From the NCBI RefSeq assembly GCF_006715045.1, contig NZ_VFML01000001.1, forward strand, positions 4,122,501-4,186,500: a DNA stretch of 64,000 nucleotides. Direction: 5' to 3'. The stretch is from Amycolatopsis cihanbeyliensis. Its GTDB lineage: Bacteria > Actinomycetota > Actinomycetes > Mycobacteriales > Pseudonocardiaceae. The notes below the pieces were generated by a model. That model saw only the letters and a program-made list of their open reading frames with translations, did not search any database and was not told where the DNA came from. The position numbers were made by a program, and so were the translations under genes. This document shows positions 53,375 through 61,479 of the stretch, piece after piece (position 1 is the first letter of the stretch; each line of letters starts with the position of its first letter).

Positions 53375-54697
53375 GTGTCCGATCTGCCTGTCGCGCAAAT
53401 CCTCGTCTGGGGGTTCAACGCGCTGCTGGTCGCCGCCGTGGTGTTCCTGCTGGTCCGCAGCCGCAAGCCGCGGGGAGTGATCGAGGACGCTGTGCTGGAA
53501 GCCGTCTACCTGCTCTCCCGAGCCACCCCTGACCTGCGCGAAGGCCTCGACCAGGTGGCCGCGGACCGGATCACCAGCAGGCTGCTCGAGCTGCTCAAAT
53601 GCGTCGCGGTGGGGATCACCGACCGGGAGGGCACGCTGCTGTCCTGGGACGGTGAGGCCAACGACCACTACGTCGACCTGGTCGACGCCATCGGGGTGAC
53701 CATCCGCAGGCACCGCCGCGAGGTGGTCGCGCACGACAAGATGCCGTGCAACCACCGGGGCACCTGCCGGATGCGGACCGCGGTGATCGTCCCGTTGATC
53801 GTGGAGGACCGGACCGAGTCGGCGCTGATCGTGGTGGGCCGGACCAAGGGCAAGCGGCTGGTGCAGATGGCCGACGCGGTCGCCCAGTTCGTCTGCACCC
53901 AGTTCGAGGCCGCGAAGCTGGAGGAGACCAAGCACCAGCTCCAGCAGGCCGAGATCAAGGCGCTGCGCGCGCAGATCTCCCCGCACTTCGTCTACAACGC
54001 GCTGAACACGATCTCCTCGCTGATCCGGACGGACCCGGAGGAGGCCCGCGAGATGCTGCAGGAGTTCGCGGACTTCACCCGGTACTGCTTCCGTACCGAG
54101 GGCATGTTCACCACGCTGTCCGACGAGCTACGCAACATCGATCGGTACCTGACCATCGAGGGCGCGCGCTACGGCGAGCGGCTGAACGTGCGGCTGAAGA
54201 TCGCACCCGAGGTGCTCTCCGTGGTGGTGCCCTTCCTGCTGATCCAGCCGCTGGTGGAGAACGCCGTGCAGCACGGGCTGGCGAACAAGCCGGGCGGCGG
54301 CACGGTCACCGTCACCGCGCAGGACCACGGCGCCGAGGCGATGATCAGCGTGGAGGACGACGGCGTCGGCATGGATCACGCGCTGCTGGACGGGATGCGG
54401 GACTCGCGCAGCAGCGCGCATATCGGCCTGACCGGGATCAACCGGCGGATGCGCCAGGTGTTCGGCACCGAGTACGCGCTGATGGTGGAGACCGCGCCCG
54501 GCGCGGGCATGAAGGTCACCATGCGGGTGCCCAAGTTCGCCCCCGGGGTGCGGCCGACCCTGCACAACTTCTCCTCGTCCTCCGCGCAGGCGGACGTCCC
54601 GGCGCAGGAGGAGCGCGGTGACCGGGCGGAAGGCGGCAGGCCGGGGGTGCACCCGCGGGGCAGGACCGCGCCGAACGGCACCGCTCGCCCCCGGTGA
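53375..54697 (+). CDS. LytS-type sensor histidine kinase with GAF-like domain
   Basis: Protein of 440 residues from GTG 53375 (GTG 53333 would add 14 residues; neither has a ribosome site). One membrane segment near the start is followed by a GAF-like domain (about 65-180) with a cysteine pair in 'DKMPCNHRGTCRMRTAVIVP'. The His_kinase box is 'QISPHFVYNALNTISSL' (H204), and the ATPase domain has 'LLIQPLVENAVQHGLANKPG' and 'LTGINRRMRQVFG'. The partner is the LytTR regulator at 55643. The likely signal is a carboxylate or redox state; the cysteine pair is worth noting. Confidence 0.87.
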   Translation: MSDLPVAQILVWGFNALLVAAVVFLLVRSRKPRGVIEDAVLEAVYLLSRATPDLREGLDQVAADRITSRLLELLKCVAVGITDREGTLLSWDGEANDHYVDLVDAIGVTIRRHRREVVAHDKMPCNHRGTCRMRTAVIVPLIVEDRTESALIVVGRTKGKRLVQMADAVAQFVCTQFEAAKLEETKHQLQQAEIKALRAQISPHFVYNALNTISSLIRTDPEEAREMLQEFADFTRYCFRTEGMFTTLSDELRNIDRYLTIEGARYGERLNVRLKIAPEVLSVVVPFLLIQPLVENAVQHGLANKPGGGTVTVTAQDHGAEAMISVEDDGVGMDHALLDGMRDSRSSAHIGLTGINRRMRQVFGTEYALMVETAPGAGMKVTMRVPKFAPGVRPTLHNFSSSSAQADVPAQEERGDRAEGGRPGVHPRGRTAPNGTARPR

Positions 54698-54715
54698 CTC
54701 CGGGTGGACCACACG

Positions 54716-54721
54716 TAGGGT
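54716..54721 (+). promoter_or_regulatory. -10 element TAGGGT, leaderless promoter of the S49 peptidase gene
   Basis: TAGGGT ends six bases before ATG 54728. The purines GGGAAG between them lie too close to the ATG to serve as a ribosome site. Confidence 0.45.
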
Positions 54722-54727
54722 GGGAAG

Positions 54728-55567
54728 ATGAGCGTGCCAGACAAGCTGATTTCCCGTATTCCGAAGATCGGCGAGCAGCGTGATCGCGGCGAGGTAGTGG
54801 CCGTGCTCAAGCTGAACGGGGTGATCACCCCGCATCCCTCACCGCTGGCCAGGGGAGCGATCAATCTCTCCGCCCTGGAATCGGCGCTGACCAGGGCGTT
54901 CGAGCACGACAAGCTGCGTGCCGTCGCCCTGCAGGTCAACTCGCCCGGTGGCGCGCCCACCCAGTCGGGGCTGGTCGCCGAGCGGATCCGGCAGCTCGCG
55001 GAGAAGAAGAACGTGCCGGTGCTTGCCTTCGCCGAGGACGTGGCGGCCTCCGGCGGTTACTGGCTGGCCTGCGCCGCCGACGAGATCTACGCGCACCGCA
55101 CCTCGCTGGTCGGCTCGATCGGGGTGGTCAGCGGCGGGTTCGGCTTCCCCGGCCTGCTCGAGCGGTTCGGCATCGAGCGCAGGCTGCACACGGCGGGGGA
55201 GAACAAGGCAAGGCTGGACCCGTTCAGCCCGGAGCGGGACGAGGACCTGGAATGGCTGCACAAGCTACAGACCCAGCTACACGAGCAGTTCGTGGACTGG
55301 GTTCGGCAGCGTCGCGGCGACCGGCTGTCGGCGGCGGAGGACCTGTTCACCGGGGATGTCTGGCTGGGCAGTAAGGCGGCCGAGCTCGGGCTGGTGGACG
55401 AGGTCGGCAACCTGCGCGAAGTGCTGGCGCGACGTTATCCTGACGCGGCGATCGTTGTCGCCGAGCCGAAGAAGCCCCTGCTGGCGCGGCTCGGGCTCGG
55501 GGCGCCCGCGGCCGGGCTGGTCGACGCCGTCGAGCACCGGTTGCTGTGGTCGCGGTTCGGGGTATGA
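54728..55567 (+). CDS. S49-family serine peptidase (SppA/SohB-like)
   Basis: Protein of 279 residues. 'VVAVLKLNGVITP', 'LQVNSPGGAPTQSGLVAERI' and the nucleophile serine in 'AEDVAASGGYWLACAADEIY' fit S49 signal-peptide peptidases; the general-base lysine would be in 'HTAGENKARLDPFSPE'. No N-terminal membrane anchor is evident, unlike SppA, so it may be peripheral or cytoplasmic. It degrades residual signal peptides or membrane-protein fragments. It lies between the LytS kinase and LytTR regulator genes. Confidence 0.85.
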   Translation: MSVPDKLISRIPKIGEQRDRGEVVAVLKLNGVITPHPSPLARGAINLSALESALTRAFEHDKLRAVALQVNSPGGAPTQSGLVAERIRQLAEKKNVPVLAFAEDVAASGGYWLACAADEIYAHRTSLVGSIGVVSGGFGFPGLLERFGIERRLHTAGENKARLDPFSPERDEDLEWLHKLQTQLHEQFVDWVRQRRGDRLSAAEDLFTGDVWLGSKAAELGLVDEVGNLREVLARRYPDAAIVVAEPKKPLLARLGLGAPAAGLVDAVEHRLLWSRFGV

Positions 55568-55642
55568 CCCGAACGGAGCAAGGAAACTGGCCCGCTTCCG
55601 GTGTGGACATCGGGAGCGACAAACGGCAGGATAACTGTCACT

Positions 55643-56461
55643 GTGAGTGCTCAGGAAGACACCCGAAGGCTGCTCGTCCTCGCAGTGGACGACGAGCCGC
55701 ACGGACTCGACAACCTGGTCCACTGCCTGCAGTCGAACCCGCATGTGGACCGGGTCTTCACCGCGGTCGACGCTTCGGAGGCACTGCGCGTGCTCGGTTC
55801 CGAGGACGAGCAGGTCCGGATGCGGCGGGACCGCGGCCTGCCACCGATCGACGCCGTGTTCGCGGACCTGAACATGCCGGGCCTGTCCGGGATGGAGATG
55901 TCCCGGGTGTTCGCCTCGCTGAACGCGGCCCCCGTGCTGGTGTTCGTCACCGGTCACGCGGAGGAGGCGGTGAACGCCTTCGAGCTCGGTGCGGTGGACT
56001 ACGTGCTCAAGCCGTGCCGGCAGGACCGGTTGGACAAGGCCGTGCTGCGGGTGCTGGAGAAGATGCAGACCGCGCCCGCCCCCGAGCTGGAGCGGGGGGA
56101 GCAGTCGGTCAAGACCGACGACGAGGTGATCCCGGTCGAGCTGGCCGGTACCACCAAGTTGATCCCCCGGTCCTCGGTACGCTGGGTGGAGGCGCAGGGC
56201 GACTACGCCCGGCTGTACACCACCGAGGGCAGTCACCTGGTCCGTATCCCGCTCGCGCAACTGGAGGAACGCTGGGGAAAGGCCGGTTTCGTCCGGATCC
56301 ACCGTTCCTTCCTGGTCGCGCTCCCGTTGATCACCGAGCTCCGCATGGGACAGGGCGGCTACCAGGTGGTCATCGGCAACGAGGAGAAGGTGCTGCCGGT
56401 CAGCAGGCGCCACACTCGGGAGCTCAAGGACAGGCTGGTCGGCGCCCCGCGTAACGGGTAG
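55643..56461 (+). CDS. LytTR-family response regulator
   Basis: Protein of 272 residues. The receiver domain (about 10-130) has 'LVLAVDDEPHGLDNLVHCLQ', the phosphorylation aspartate D75 in 'AVFADLNMPGLSGMEMS' and the lysine in 'VDYVLKPCRQ'. The C-terminal LytTR DNA-binding domain has 'IPRSSVRWVEAQGDYARLYT' and 'GFVRIHRSFLVAL'. GTG 55643 has an ATAACT six bases upstream, consistent with a leaderless start. It is followed after six bases by a small membrane gene and then a symporter gene, its probable targets. Confidence 0.9.
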   Translation: MSAQEDTRRLLVLAVDDEPHGLDNLVHCLQSNPHVDRVFTAVDASEALRVLGSEDEQVRMRRDRGLPPIDAVFADLNMPGLSGMEMSRVFASLNAAPVLVFVTGHAEEAVNAFELGAVDYVLKPCRQDRLDKAVLRVLEKMQTAPAPELERGEQSVKTDDEVIPVELAGTTKLIPRSSVRWVEAQGDYARLYTTEGSHLVRIPLAQLEERWGKAGFVRIHRSFLVALPLITELRMGQGGYQVVIGNEEKVLPVSRRHTRELKDRLVGAPRNG

Positions 56462-56467
56462 GCCGCG

Positions 56468-57016
56468 ATGCCCGAGGACGACTTCTACGCGCGTACGGAC
56501 GGCGTTCGGCAGCCGGATCCCACGCTGGGCAGGAGCGTCCGACGCAGGGCGGGCGGGGCCGAGGTGGAGCCGGTACCCCCGGAGTCGAACCCCGACCAGA
56601 GCCAGGGCGCGCACCGCGCGGGTAAGCAGCCCGCGCACGCGGCCGAACCGGAGCAGCAGAAGGTCCGGCGCAAGCGGGTCGTGCTCGCCGATCCCCGCCA
56701 GGAGTCGCACACCCTGCGCGCCAGGGTGGAGCTCGAGGAGCAGACGAGCTGGGGCGAGCTGCTGATCAAGGATCTGATGAAGGCGCAGTTGCGCACCGGG
56801 CTGCTGCTCGCCCTGCTGGTGCTGCTGGTGCTCGGCGCGATGCCGCTGGTCTTCTACCTGGTACCCACCCTTTCCGGCATCTCGGTGATCGGTGTCCCGC
56901 TGCCGTGGCTGCTGCTCGGGATCGCGCCGTTCCCGCTGCTGTTCGGGGTCGGCCTGTGGTACAACCGCCTGGCCGAGCGGCACGAACGAGACTTCGTCGA
57001 CATGATCGAGAGCTAA
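56468..57016 (+). CDS. Two-TM protein, probable small partner of the symporter
   Basis: Protein of 182 residues. The N-terminal 100 residues are hydrophilic and charged ('RRAGGAEVEPVPPESNPDQS'). Two membrane segments follow ('LLLALLVLLVLGAMPLVFYL', 'LPWLLLGIAPFPLLFGVGLW'), and the end is 'NRLAERHERDFVDMIES'. The two-helix end and its position before a sodium:solute symporter recall the DUF485 proteins that accompany acetate permeases, although the sequence is divergent. It lies six bases after the LytTR gene, so it is co-transcribed with it. Confidence 0.72.
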   Translation: MPEDDFYARTDGVRQPDPTLGRSVRRRAGGAEVEPVPPESNPDQSQGAHRAGKQPAHAAEPEQQKVRRKRVVLADPRQESHTLRARVELEEQTSWGELLIKDLMKAQLRTGLLLALLVLLVLGAMPLVFYLVPTLSGISVIGVPLPWLLLGIAPFPLLFGVGLWYNRLAERHERDFVDMIES

Positions 57017-57058
57017 CCACCGAGCCATACCCCCGTTCTGTGTCTGACCGAATGAATC

Positions 57059-57160
57059 GGGTTATTCAGATGCCGTGTTCCCTCACCAACAGAGCCCACA
57101 GCACCGACCGCTCGCACGGGCCTGGCGGCCCGCGGTCGCTGGGTCGGTTCTGAATAACCC
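57059..57160. promoter_or_regulatory. 11-bp inverted repeats GGGTTATTCAG / CTGAATAACCC, 80 bp apart, upstream of a symporter
   Basis: GGGTTATTCAG at 57059-57069 and its perfect reverse complement CTGAATAACCC at 57150-57160 flank 80 bases. A third, partial half-site GAAT is at 57050-57055. The second arm ends 24 bases before GTG 57184. The arms may be paired operator sites (for instance for the neighbouring LytTR regulator) or a long-range stem in an RNA leader. Confidence 0.6.
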
Positions 57161-57183
57161 TCTCGGGGTGCGAGGATCCATCC

Positions 57184-58956
57184 GTGCAGTCGAATCCGTG
57201 GGCACTGGCCGGTGTGGTGCTGGTTGCCGCGCTGACCTTCTATCTAGGACACCGCTCGTCCCGGTTCGCGCACAGCACGCACGACTTCCTGGTCGCCCGG
57301 CGCACGGTACGGTCCCGGCGCAATGCCGCGGCGATCTCCGGGGAGTATCTCTCCGCGGCCTCGTTCCTCGGGGTCGCGGGCATCGTGCTCAAGGACGGCG
57401 CCGACGCGCTGTGGTTCCCGATCGGGTTCACCGCGGGCTACCTCGCGCTGATGCTGTTCGTCGCCGCCCCGCTGCGCCGCTCCGGTGCCTACACCCTGCC
57501 GGACTTCCTCGAGGCCAGGCTCGGCTCCACCCAGCTGCGCAAGTTCTCTACCGCCTTTGTGGCCTTCATCGGCATCCTCTACATGGTCCCGCAGTTGCAG
57601 GGCGCCGGGCTGGCCCTCACCTCGATCATGCCCGCCCCGGCCTGGGTCGGGGCGGTCGCGGTGACCTTCGTCGTCGCGTTCAACGTGATCGCCGGTGGGA
57701 TGCGCGCGATCACCATCGTGCAGGCCTTCCAGTACTGGCTGAAGCTGTTCGCCATCGCCGCGCCCACCTTCGTGCTGTGCGTGGTGTTCTTCAGCGGGGC
57801 GGCGGGTGGCACGGCGGGCTCGCTCGGGTCGGTCTCCCCACCGATGTTCGAGCAGGAGACCTCGGTGTCCATCGAGACCGATGTACTGCTGGAGGTCGGT
57901 GAGCCCACCCCGCTGCGGGTGTCCCATCAGGACGATGCCGAGGTGGTGTGGATCCCCGGTACCGAGTACCAGGTCGAGGAAGGCGCCACATTGATCTTCC
58001 CTGCCGGGGCCTCCGTCCCGGTGGTCAGCGGGGCACCGGCGCGGAACTCCACCTGGTTGCAGGCGGGTTCCGGTGGGGCCGAGGGACTGCTCGGTACGTA
58101 CTCGCTGATCTTCGCGACCTTCCTGGGCACCATGGGGCTGCCACACGTGCTGGTGCGCTTCTACACCAACCCGGACGGCAAGGCGGCCCGGCGCACCACC
58201 GTGCACGTGCTGCTGCTGCTCGGGTTGTTCTACCTGTTCCCGGTCATGCTCGGCGCACTGTCCCGAATGTACGTCCCCGAACTGCTGGTCACCGGCAAGA
58301 CGGACGCCGCGGTGCTCCTGCTGCCCTCGGCCATGCTGCCCGGGATCGCCGGGCAGATCATCGGCGCGGTGACCGCGGCCGGTGCCTTCGCCGCCTTCCT
58401 CTCCACCTCATCCGGCCTGCTGGTCAGCGTGGCCGGGGTGCTGTCCACCGACGTGTTGCCCGGCCGGGTGCGGGATTTCAGGGTGGCCACGGCGCTGGTC
58501 GCGCTGGTGCCGATGCTGCTGGCGGTGCTCCTGCGCACGGAGGATCTCTCGCTGAGTATCGGGATGTCCTTCGCGCTGGCCGCCTCCACCTTCTGCCCGC
58601 TGCTGGTGCTGGGCATCTGGTGGCGCAGGCTCACCTGGGTCGGGGCGACCGCCGGGATGGCCGTCGGCGGCTTCCTGGTGCTGACGGCGCTGGTGTCCAA
58701 TATCGTCAGCCGCTACACCGGGGAATGGGCGCCATGGTTCGTGGAGCAGCCGGCGCTGATCACCGTTCCCGCCGCGTTCCTCAGTACCATTGTGATCAGC
58801 CTGGGAACCCGCGACCGCACCCCGGACGATTTGAACGCGGTAATGCTGCGGCTGCACGCCCCTGATCCGCTCGGTTTCATGCGGGACCGCGCCGTGGCCC
58901 GGTTCGGCCGCGCCGAGGAGAAGGCGCGAATGGGTCGCGGACGTCACCGGAAATAA
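57184..58956 (+). CDS. Sodium:solute symporter (SSS), cation/acetate type, with an external insert
   Basis: Protein of 590 residues with about 13 membrane segments. The SSS signature region is 'FLVARRTVRSRRNAAAISGE' then 'YLSAASFLGVAG'; 'GGMRAITIVQAFQYWLKLFA' and 'FLGTMGLPHVLVRFYTNPDG' also match ActP-like permeases. An unusual hydrophilic insert of about 80 residues (about 220-300, 'TDVLLEVGEPTPLRVSHQDD') lies in an external loop. It probably imports short-chain carboxylates with Na+. The GTG follows GAGGATCC. The paired repeats upstream suggest control by the adjacent LytTR regulator. Confidence 0.87.
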   Translation: MQSNPWALAGVVLVAALTFYLGHRSSRFAHSTHDFLVARRTVRSRRNAAAISGEYLSAASFLGVAGIVLKDGADALWFPIGFTAGYLALMLFVAAPLRRSGAYTLPDFLEARLGSTQLRKFSTAFVAFIGILYMVPQLQGAGLALTSIMPAPAWVGAVAVTFVVAFNVIAGGMRAITIVQAFQYWLKLFAIAAPTFVLCVVFFSGAAGGTAGSLGSVSPPMFEQETSVSIETDVLLEVGEPTPLRVSHQDDAEVVWIPGTEYQVEEGATLIFPAGASVPVVSGAPARNSTWLQAGSGGAEGLLGTYSLIFATFLGTMGLPHVLVRFYTNPDGKAARRTTVHVLLLLGLFYLFPVMLGALSRMYVPELLVTGKTDAAVLLLPSAMLPGIAGQIIGAVTAAGAFAAFLSTSSGLLVSVAGVLSTDVLPGRVRDFRVATALVALVPMLLAVLLRTEDLSLSIGMSFALAASTFCPLLVLGIWWRRLTWVGATAGMAVGGFLVLTALVSNIVSRYTGEWAPWFVEQPALITVPAAFLSTIVISLGTRDRTPDDLNAVMLRLHAPDPLGFMRDRAVARFGRAEEKARMGRGRHRK

Positions 58957-59008
58957 CTCGGGTAGTCAACTTTCCGGGGATTGCGCACGAGGGGACGCGC
59001 ACTCTCGG

Positions 59009-59024
59009 TCACTCGTATCACTCG
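59009..59024 (+). promoter_or_regulatory. Direct repeat TCACTCG-n2-TCACTCG upstream of the second symporter
   Basis: Two identical heptamers at 9-bp spacing lie about 80 bases before GTG 59103. Direct repeats are the usual target form for LytTR regulators, but spacing and sequence differ from known sites. The rest of 58957-59102 shows nothing else. Confidence 0.3.
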
Positions 59025-59102
59025 AACAGATTAAGTGCGAGTTGGGCTGAAGCGGGCATCATCAGGCGTGGCGGTAGAGCACGGTTGCCAAGGAGGGGTC
59101 AG

Positions 59103-59447
59103 GTGGCACAGCCCGAGCACGAGAGCGGTACCCGGCCGGAGTCGGACTGGACGAGGGTGCAGGAAAGTGCTGATTTCAGGCGGTTGCGTAAACGGTTGCG
59201 AAGCTTTGTTTTTCCGATGACGGGTTTCTTTTTGGTGTGGTATTTGTTGTATGTGTTGCTTGCGGATTACGCGCCGGGTTTCATGTCGAGGCCGGTGTGG
59301 GGGAATATCAATATCGGGTTGATTTTCGGGTTGTTGCAGTTCGTGTCCACGTTCGTGATCACGGGGTTGTACGTGTGGTACGCCAACCGCCGGCTGGACC
59401 CGATCGCGGACCGGCTCCGCGGTGAGATCGAGGGGGATGCCCGATGA
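59103..59447 (+). CDS. DUF485 membrane protein
   Basis: Protein of 114 residues. The hydrophilic start 'SADFRRLRKRLRSFVFPMTG' leads into two membrane segments ('FFLVWYLLYVLLADYAPGFM', 'NIGLIFGLLQFVSTFVITGL') and ends 'WYANRRLDPIADRLRGEIEG', a classical DUF485 protein that accompanies acetate/carboxylate symporters. GTG 59103 follows AGGAGGGG. Bases 59170-59350 are unusually rich in T and G for this genome (TTG, GTT, TTT codons). Its stop overlaps the symporter ATG in ATGA. Confidence 0.9.
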   Translation: MAQPEHESGTRPESDWTRVQESADFRRLRKRLRSFVFPMTGFFLVWYLLYVLLADYAPGFMSRPVWGNINIGLIFGLLQFVSTFVITGLYVWYANRRLDPIADRLRGEIEGDAR

Positions 59448-61057
59448 GTGTGCTGGCGCAGGGTGTGCAGGGCGGTAACCCGGCCCTGAACATCAGCATT
59501 TTCGCGGTGTTCGTGGTGGTGACCCTGGTGGTGGTGTTCCGGGCCTCCCGCAACACCCGCACCGCCTCGGACTACTACGCCGCCGGCCGCAGCTTCACCG
59601 GCCCGCAGAACGGCACCGCCATCGCCGGGGACTACCTCTCCGCAGCCTCCTTCCTCGGCATCACCGGCGCCATCGCCCTGACCGGCTACGACGGGTTCCT
59701 CTACTCCATCGGGTTCCTGGTGGCCTGGCTGGTGGCGCTGCTGCTGGTGGCCGAACTCATGCGCAACACCGGCAAGTTCACCATGGGCGACGTGCTGGCC
59801 TTCCGCATGCGGCAACGCCCCGTCCGCGCCGCCGCGGCCACCTCCACCCTCGCCGTGTCCTTCTTCTACCTGCTGGCCCAGATGGCCGGCGCCGGCATCC
59901 TGGTCTCCCTCCTGCTGGGCATCTCCGGAGAAACAGGCCAATCCCTCGTGATCGCCGTCGTCGGCATCATCATGATCATCTACGTGCTGGTCGGCGGCAT
60001 GAAAGGCACCACCTGGGTCCAGATCATCAAAGCCGCCCTCCTCATCACCGGCGCCGCCCTCATGACCTTCTGGGTCCTGAGCCGCTACGACCTCAACCTC
60101 TCCACCCTGCTCGGCGCCGCCGTCGACCGCGCCGGCACCGACGGCGCCAGCCTCCTGGGCCCCGGCGCCAAATACGGCGCCACCGACACCAGCAAAATCG
60201 ACTTCCTCTCCCTCGCCCTCGCCCTCGTCCTCGGCACCGCCGGCCTCCCCCACGTCCTCATGCGCTTCTACACCGTCCCCACCGCCCGCGACGCCCGCCG
60301 CTCCGTAGTCTGGGCCATCACCTGGATCGGCCTGTTCTACCTCTTCAGCCTCATCCTCGGCTACGGCGCCGCCGCCCTCGTCGGCCCCGACACCATCGCC
60401 GCCGCCCCCGGCGGCGCCAACGCCGCCGCCCCCCTCCTCGCCCTCGAACTCGGCGGCCCCCTCCTCCTGGGCTTCATCGCCGCCGTCGCCTTCGCCACCA
60501 TCCTCGCCGTCGTCGCCGGCCTCACCATCACCGCCTCCGCCAGCTTCGCCCACGACGTCTACGCAAACGTCATCAAAAAAGGCCACGTCGACTCCAAACA
60601 CACCGAAGTCCGCGTCGCCCGCATCACCGCCCTCGTCATCGGCACCCTCGCCATCCTCGGCGGCATCGGCGCCAAAAACCAAAACGTCGCCTTCCTCGTC
60701 GCCCTCGCCTTCGCCGTCGCCGCCTCCGCCAACCTCCCCACCATCCTCTACAGCCTCTTCTGGAAACGCTTCAACACCACCGGCGCCCTCGCCAGCATCT
60801 ACGGCGGCCTCACCACCAGCATCCTGCTCATCCTCTTCTCCCCCGCCGTCACCGGCACCCCCACCTCCATGATCACCACCATCGACATCGCCTGGTTCCC
60901 CCTCTCCAACCCCGGCCTCATCTCCATCCCCACCTCCTTCCTCCTCGGCTGGGCCGCCACCCTCCTCTCCCACGAACAACACAACCACCCCAAACACGCC
61001 GAAATGGAAGTCCGCTCCCTCACCGGAGCCCACGCCGAAAAAGCAACACAGCACTAG
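59444..61057 (+). CDS. Cation/acetate symporter (ActP/MctC-like SSS)
   Basis: Protein of 537 residues with about 13 membrane segments: 'ASDYYAAGRSFTGPQNGTAI' then 'AGDYLSAASFLGITGAIAL', 'LVGGMKGTTWVQIIKAALLI' and 'LGTAGLPHVLMRFYTVPTAR', all typical of ActP/MctC importers of acetate, propionate or pyruvate. It is coupled by ATGA to the DUF485 gene. Codon use changes sharply: to about 59900 it mixes CTG, GTG and GTC, and after that nearly every codon ends in C, with CTC for Leu and AAA for Lys. The protein itself is normal along its length. Confidence 0.93.
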   Translation: MSVLAQGVQGGNPALNISIFAVFVVVTLVVVFRASRNTRTASDYYAAGRSFTGPQNGTAIAGDYLSAASFLGITGAIALTGYDGFLYSIGFLVAWLVALLLVAELMRNTGKFTMGDVLAFRMRQRPVRAAAATSTLAVSFFYLLAQMAGAGILVSLLLGISGETGQSLVIAVVGIIMIIYVLVGGMKGTTWVQIIKAALLITGAALMTFWVLSRYDLNLSTLLGAAVDRAGTDGASLLGPGAKYGATDTSKIDFLSLALALVLGTAGLPHVLMRFYTVPTARDARRSVVWAITWIGLFYLFSLILGYGAAALVGPDTIAAAPGGANAAAPLLALELGGPLLLGFIAAVAFATILAVVAGLTITASASFAHDVYANVIKKGHVDSKHTEVRVARITALVIGTLAILGGIGAKNQNVAFLVALAFAVAASANLPTILYSLFWKRFNTTGALASIYGGLTTSILLILFSPAVTGTPTSMITTIDIAWFPLSNPGLISIPTSFLLGWAATLLSHEQHNHPKHAEMEVRSLTGAHAEKATQH

Positions 61058-61123
61058 AACGTCCGGGCCCGGTGGTGCGGGCACTCACACGCGTCCAACG
61101 GCGAGCCATGCGACGATGGGAGC

Positions 61124-61474
61124 GTGGTGAACTTTGCCGACGTACCGACCGCGTCCGTCGCCGACCTGCCCACGGACGGGTGCACGCTGCTCGACGTGCG
61201 CGAGCACGACGAGTGGTCGGCCGGCCACGCGCCGGGGGCCGTGCACATCCCGCTCGGCGACCTGCCCGCACGGGTGGACGAGCTCGCCCGCTTCCCGGAC
61301 GACCGGCCGGTCTATGTGGTCTGCCGTACCGGTGGCCGCTCCGCGCAGGCGGCCGCCTGGTTGAACGCGTCCGGTTGGGACGCGGTGAACGTGGCCGGCG
61401 GCATGAAGTCCTGGCACACCGAGGGGCGCCCGCTGGTGGGCGAGCACGAGGGCGCCGCTCCCGAGGTGCTGTAA
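61124..61474 (+). CDS. Rhodanese-like domain protein
   Basis: Protein of 116 residues, one rhodanese domain: 'GCTLLDVREHDEWSAGHAPG', the active-site loop 'VYVVCRTGGRSAQAAAWL' with Cys, and 'VNVAGGMKSWHTEGRPLVG'. Such single-domain proteins transfer sulfane sulfur or act as sulfur carriers in the cytoplasm. GTG 61124 has a GACGAT six bases upstream, a weak leaderless -10. It is followed after five bases by the DUF4328 gene. Confidence 0.9.
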   Translation: MVNFADVPTASVADLPTDGCTLLDVREHDEWSAGHAPGAVHIPLGDLPARVDELARFPDDRPVYVVCRTGGRSAQAAAWLNASGWDAVNVAGGMKSWHTEGRPLVGEHEGAAPEVL

Positions 61475-61479
61475 CCGCC

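Noticed and set aside
59267..61084. 605-codon open frame on the minus strand opposite the ActP-like symporter, glycine/glutamate/valine-rich
   Set aside because: It arises because the symporter codons almost all end in C, which removes stops on the other strand. Its product is low-complexity with no domain, and the plus-strand protein is clearly real.
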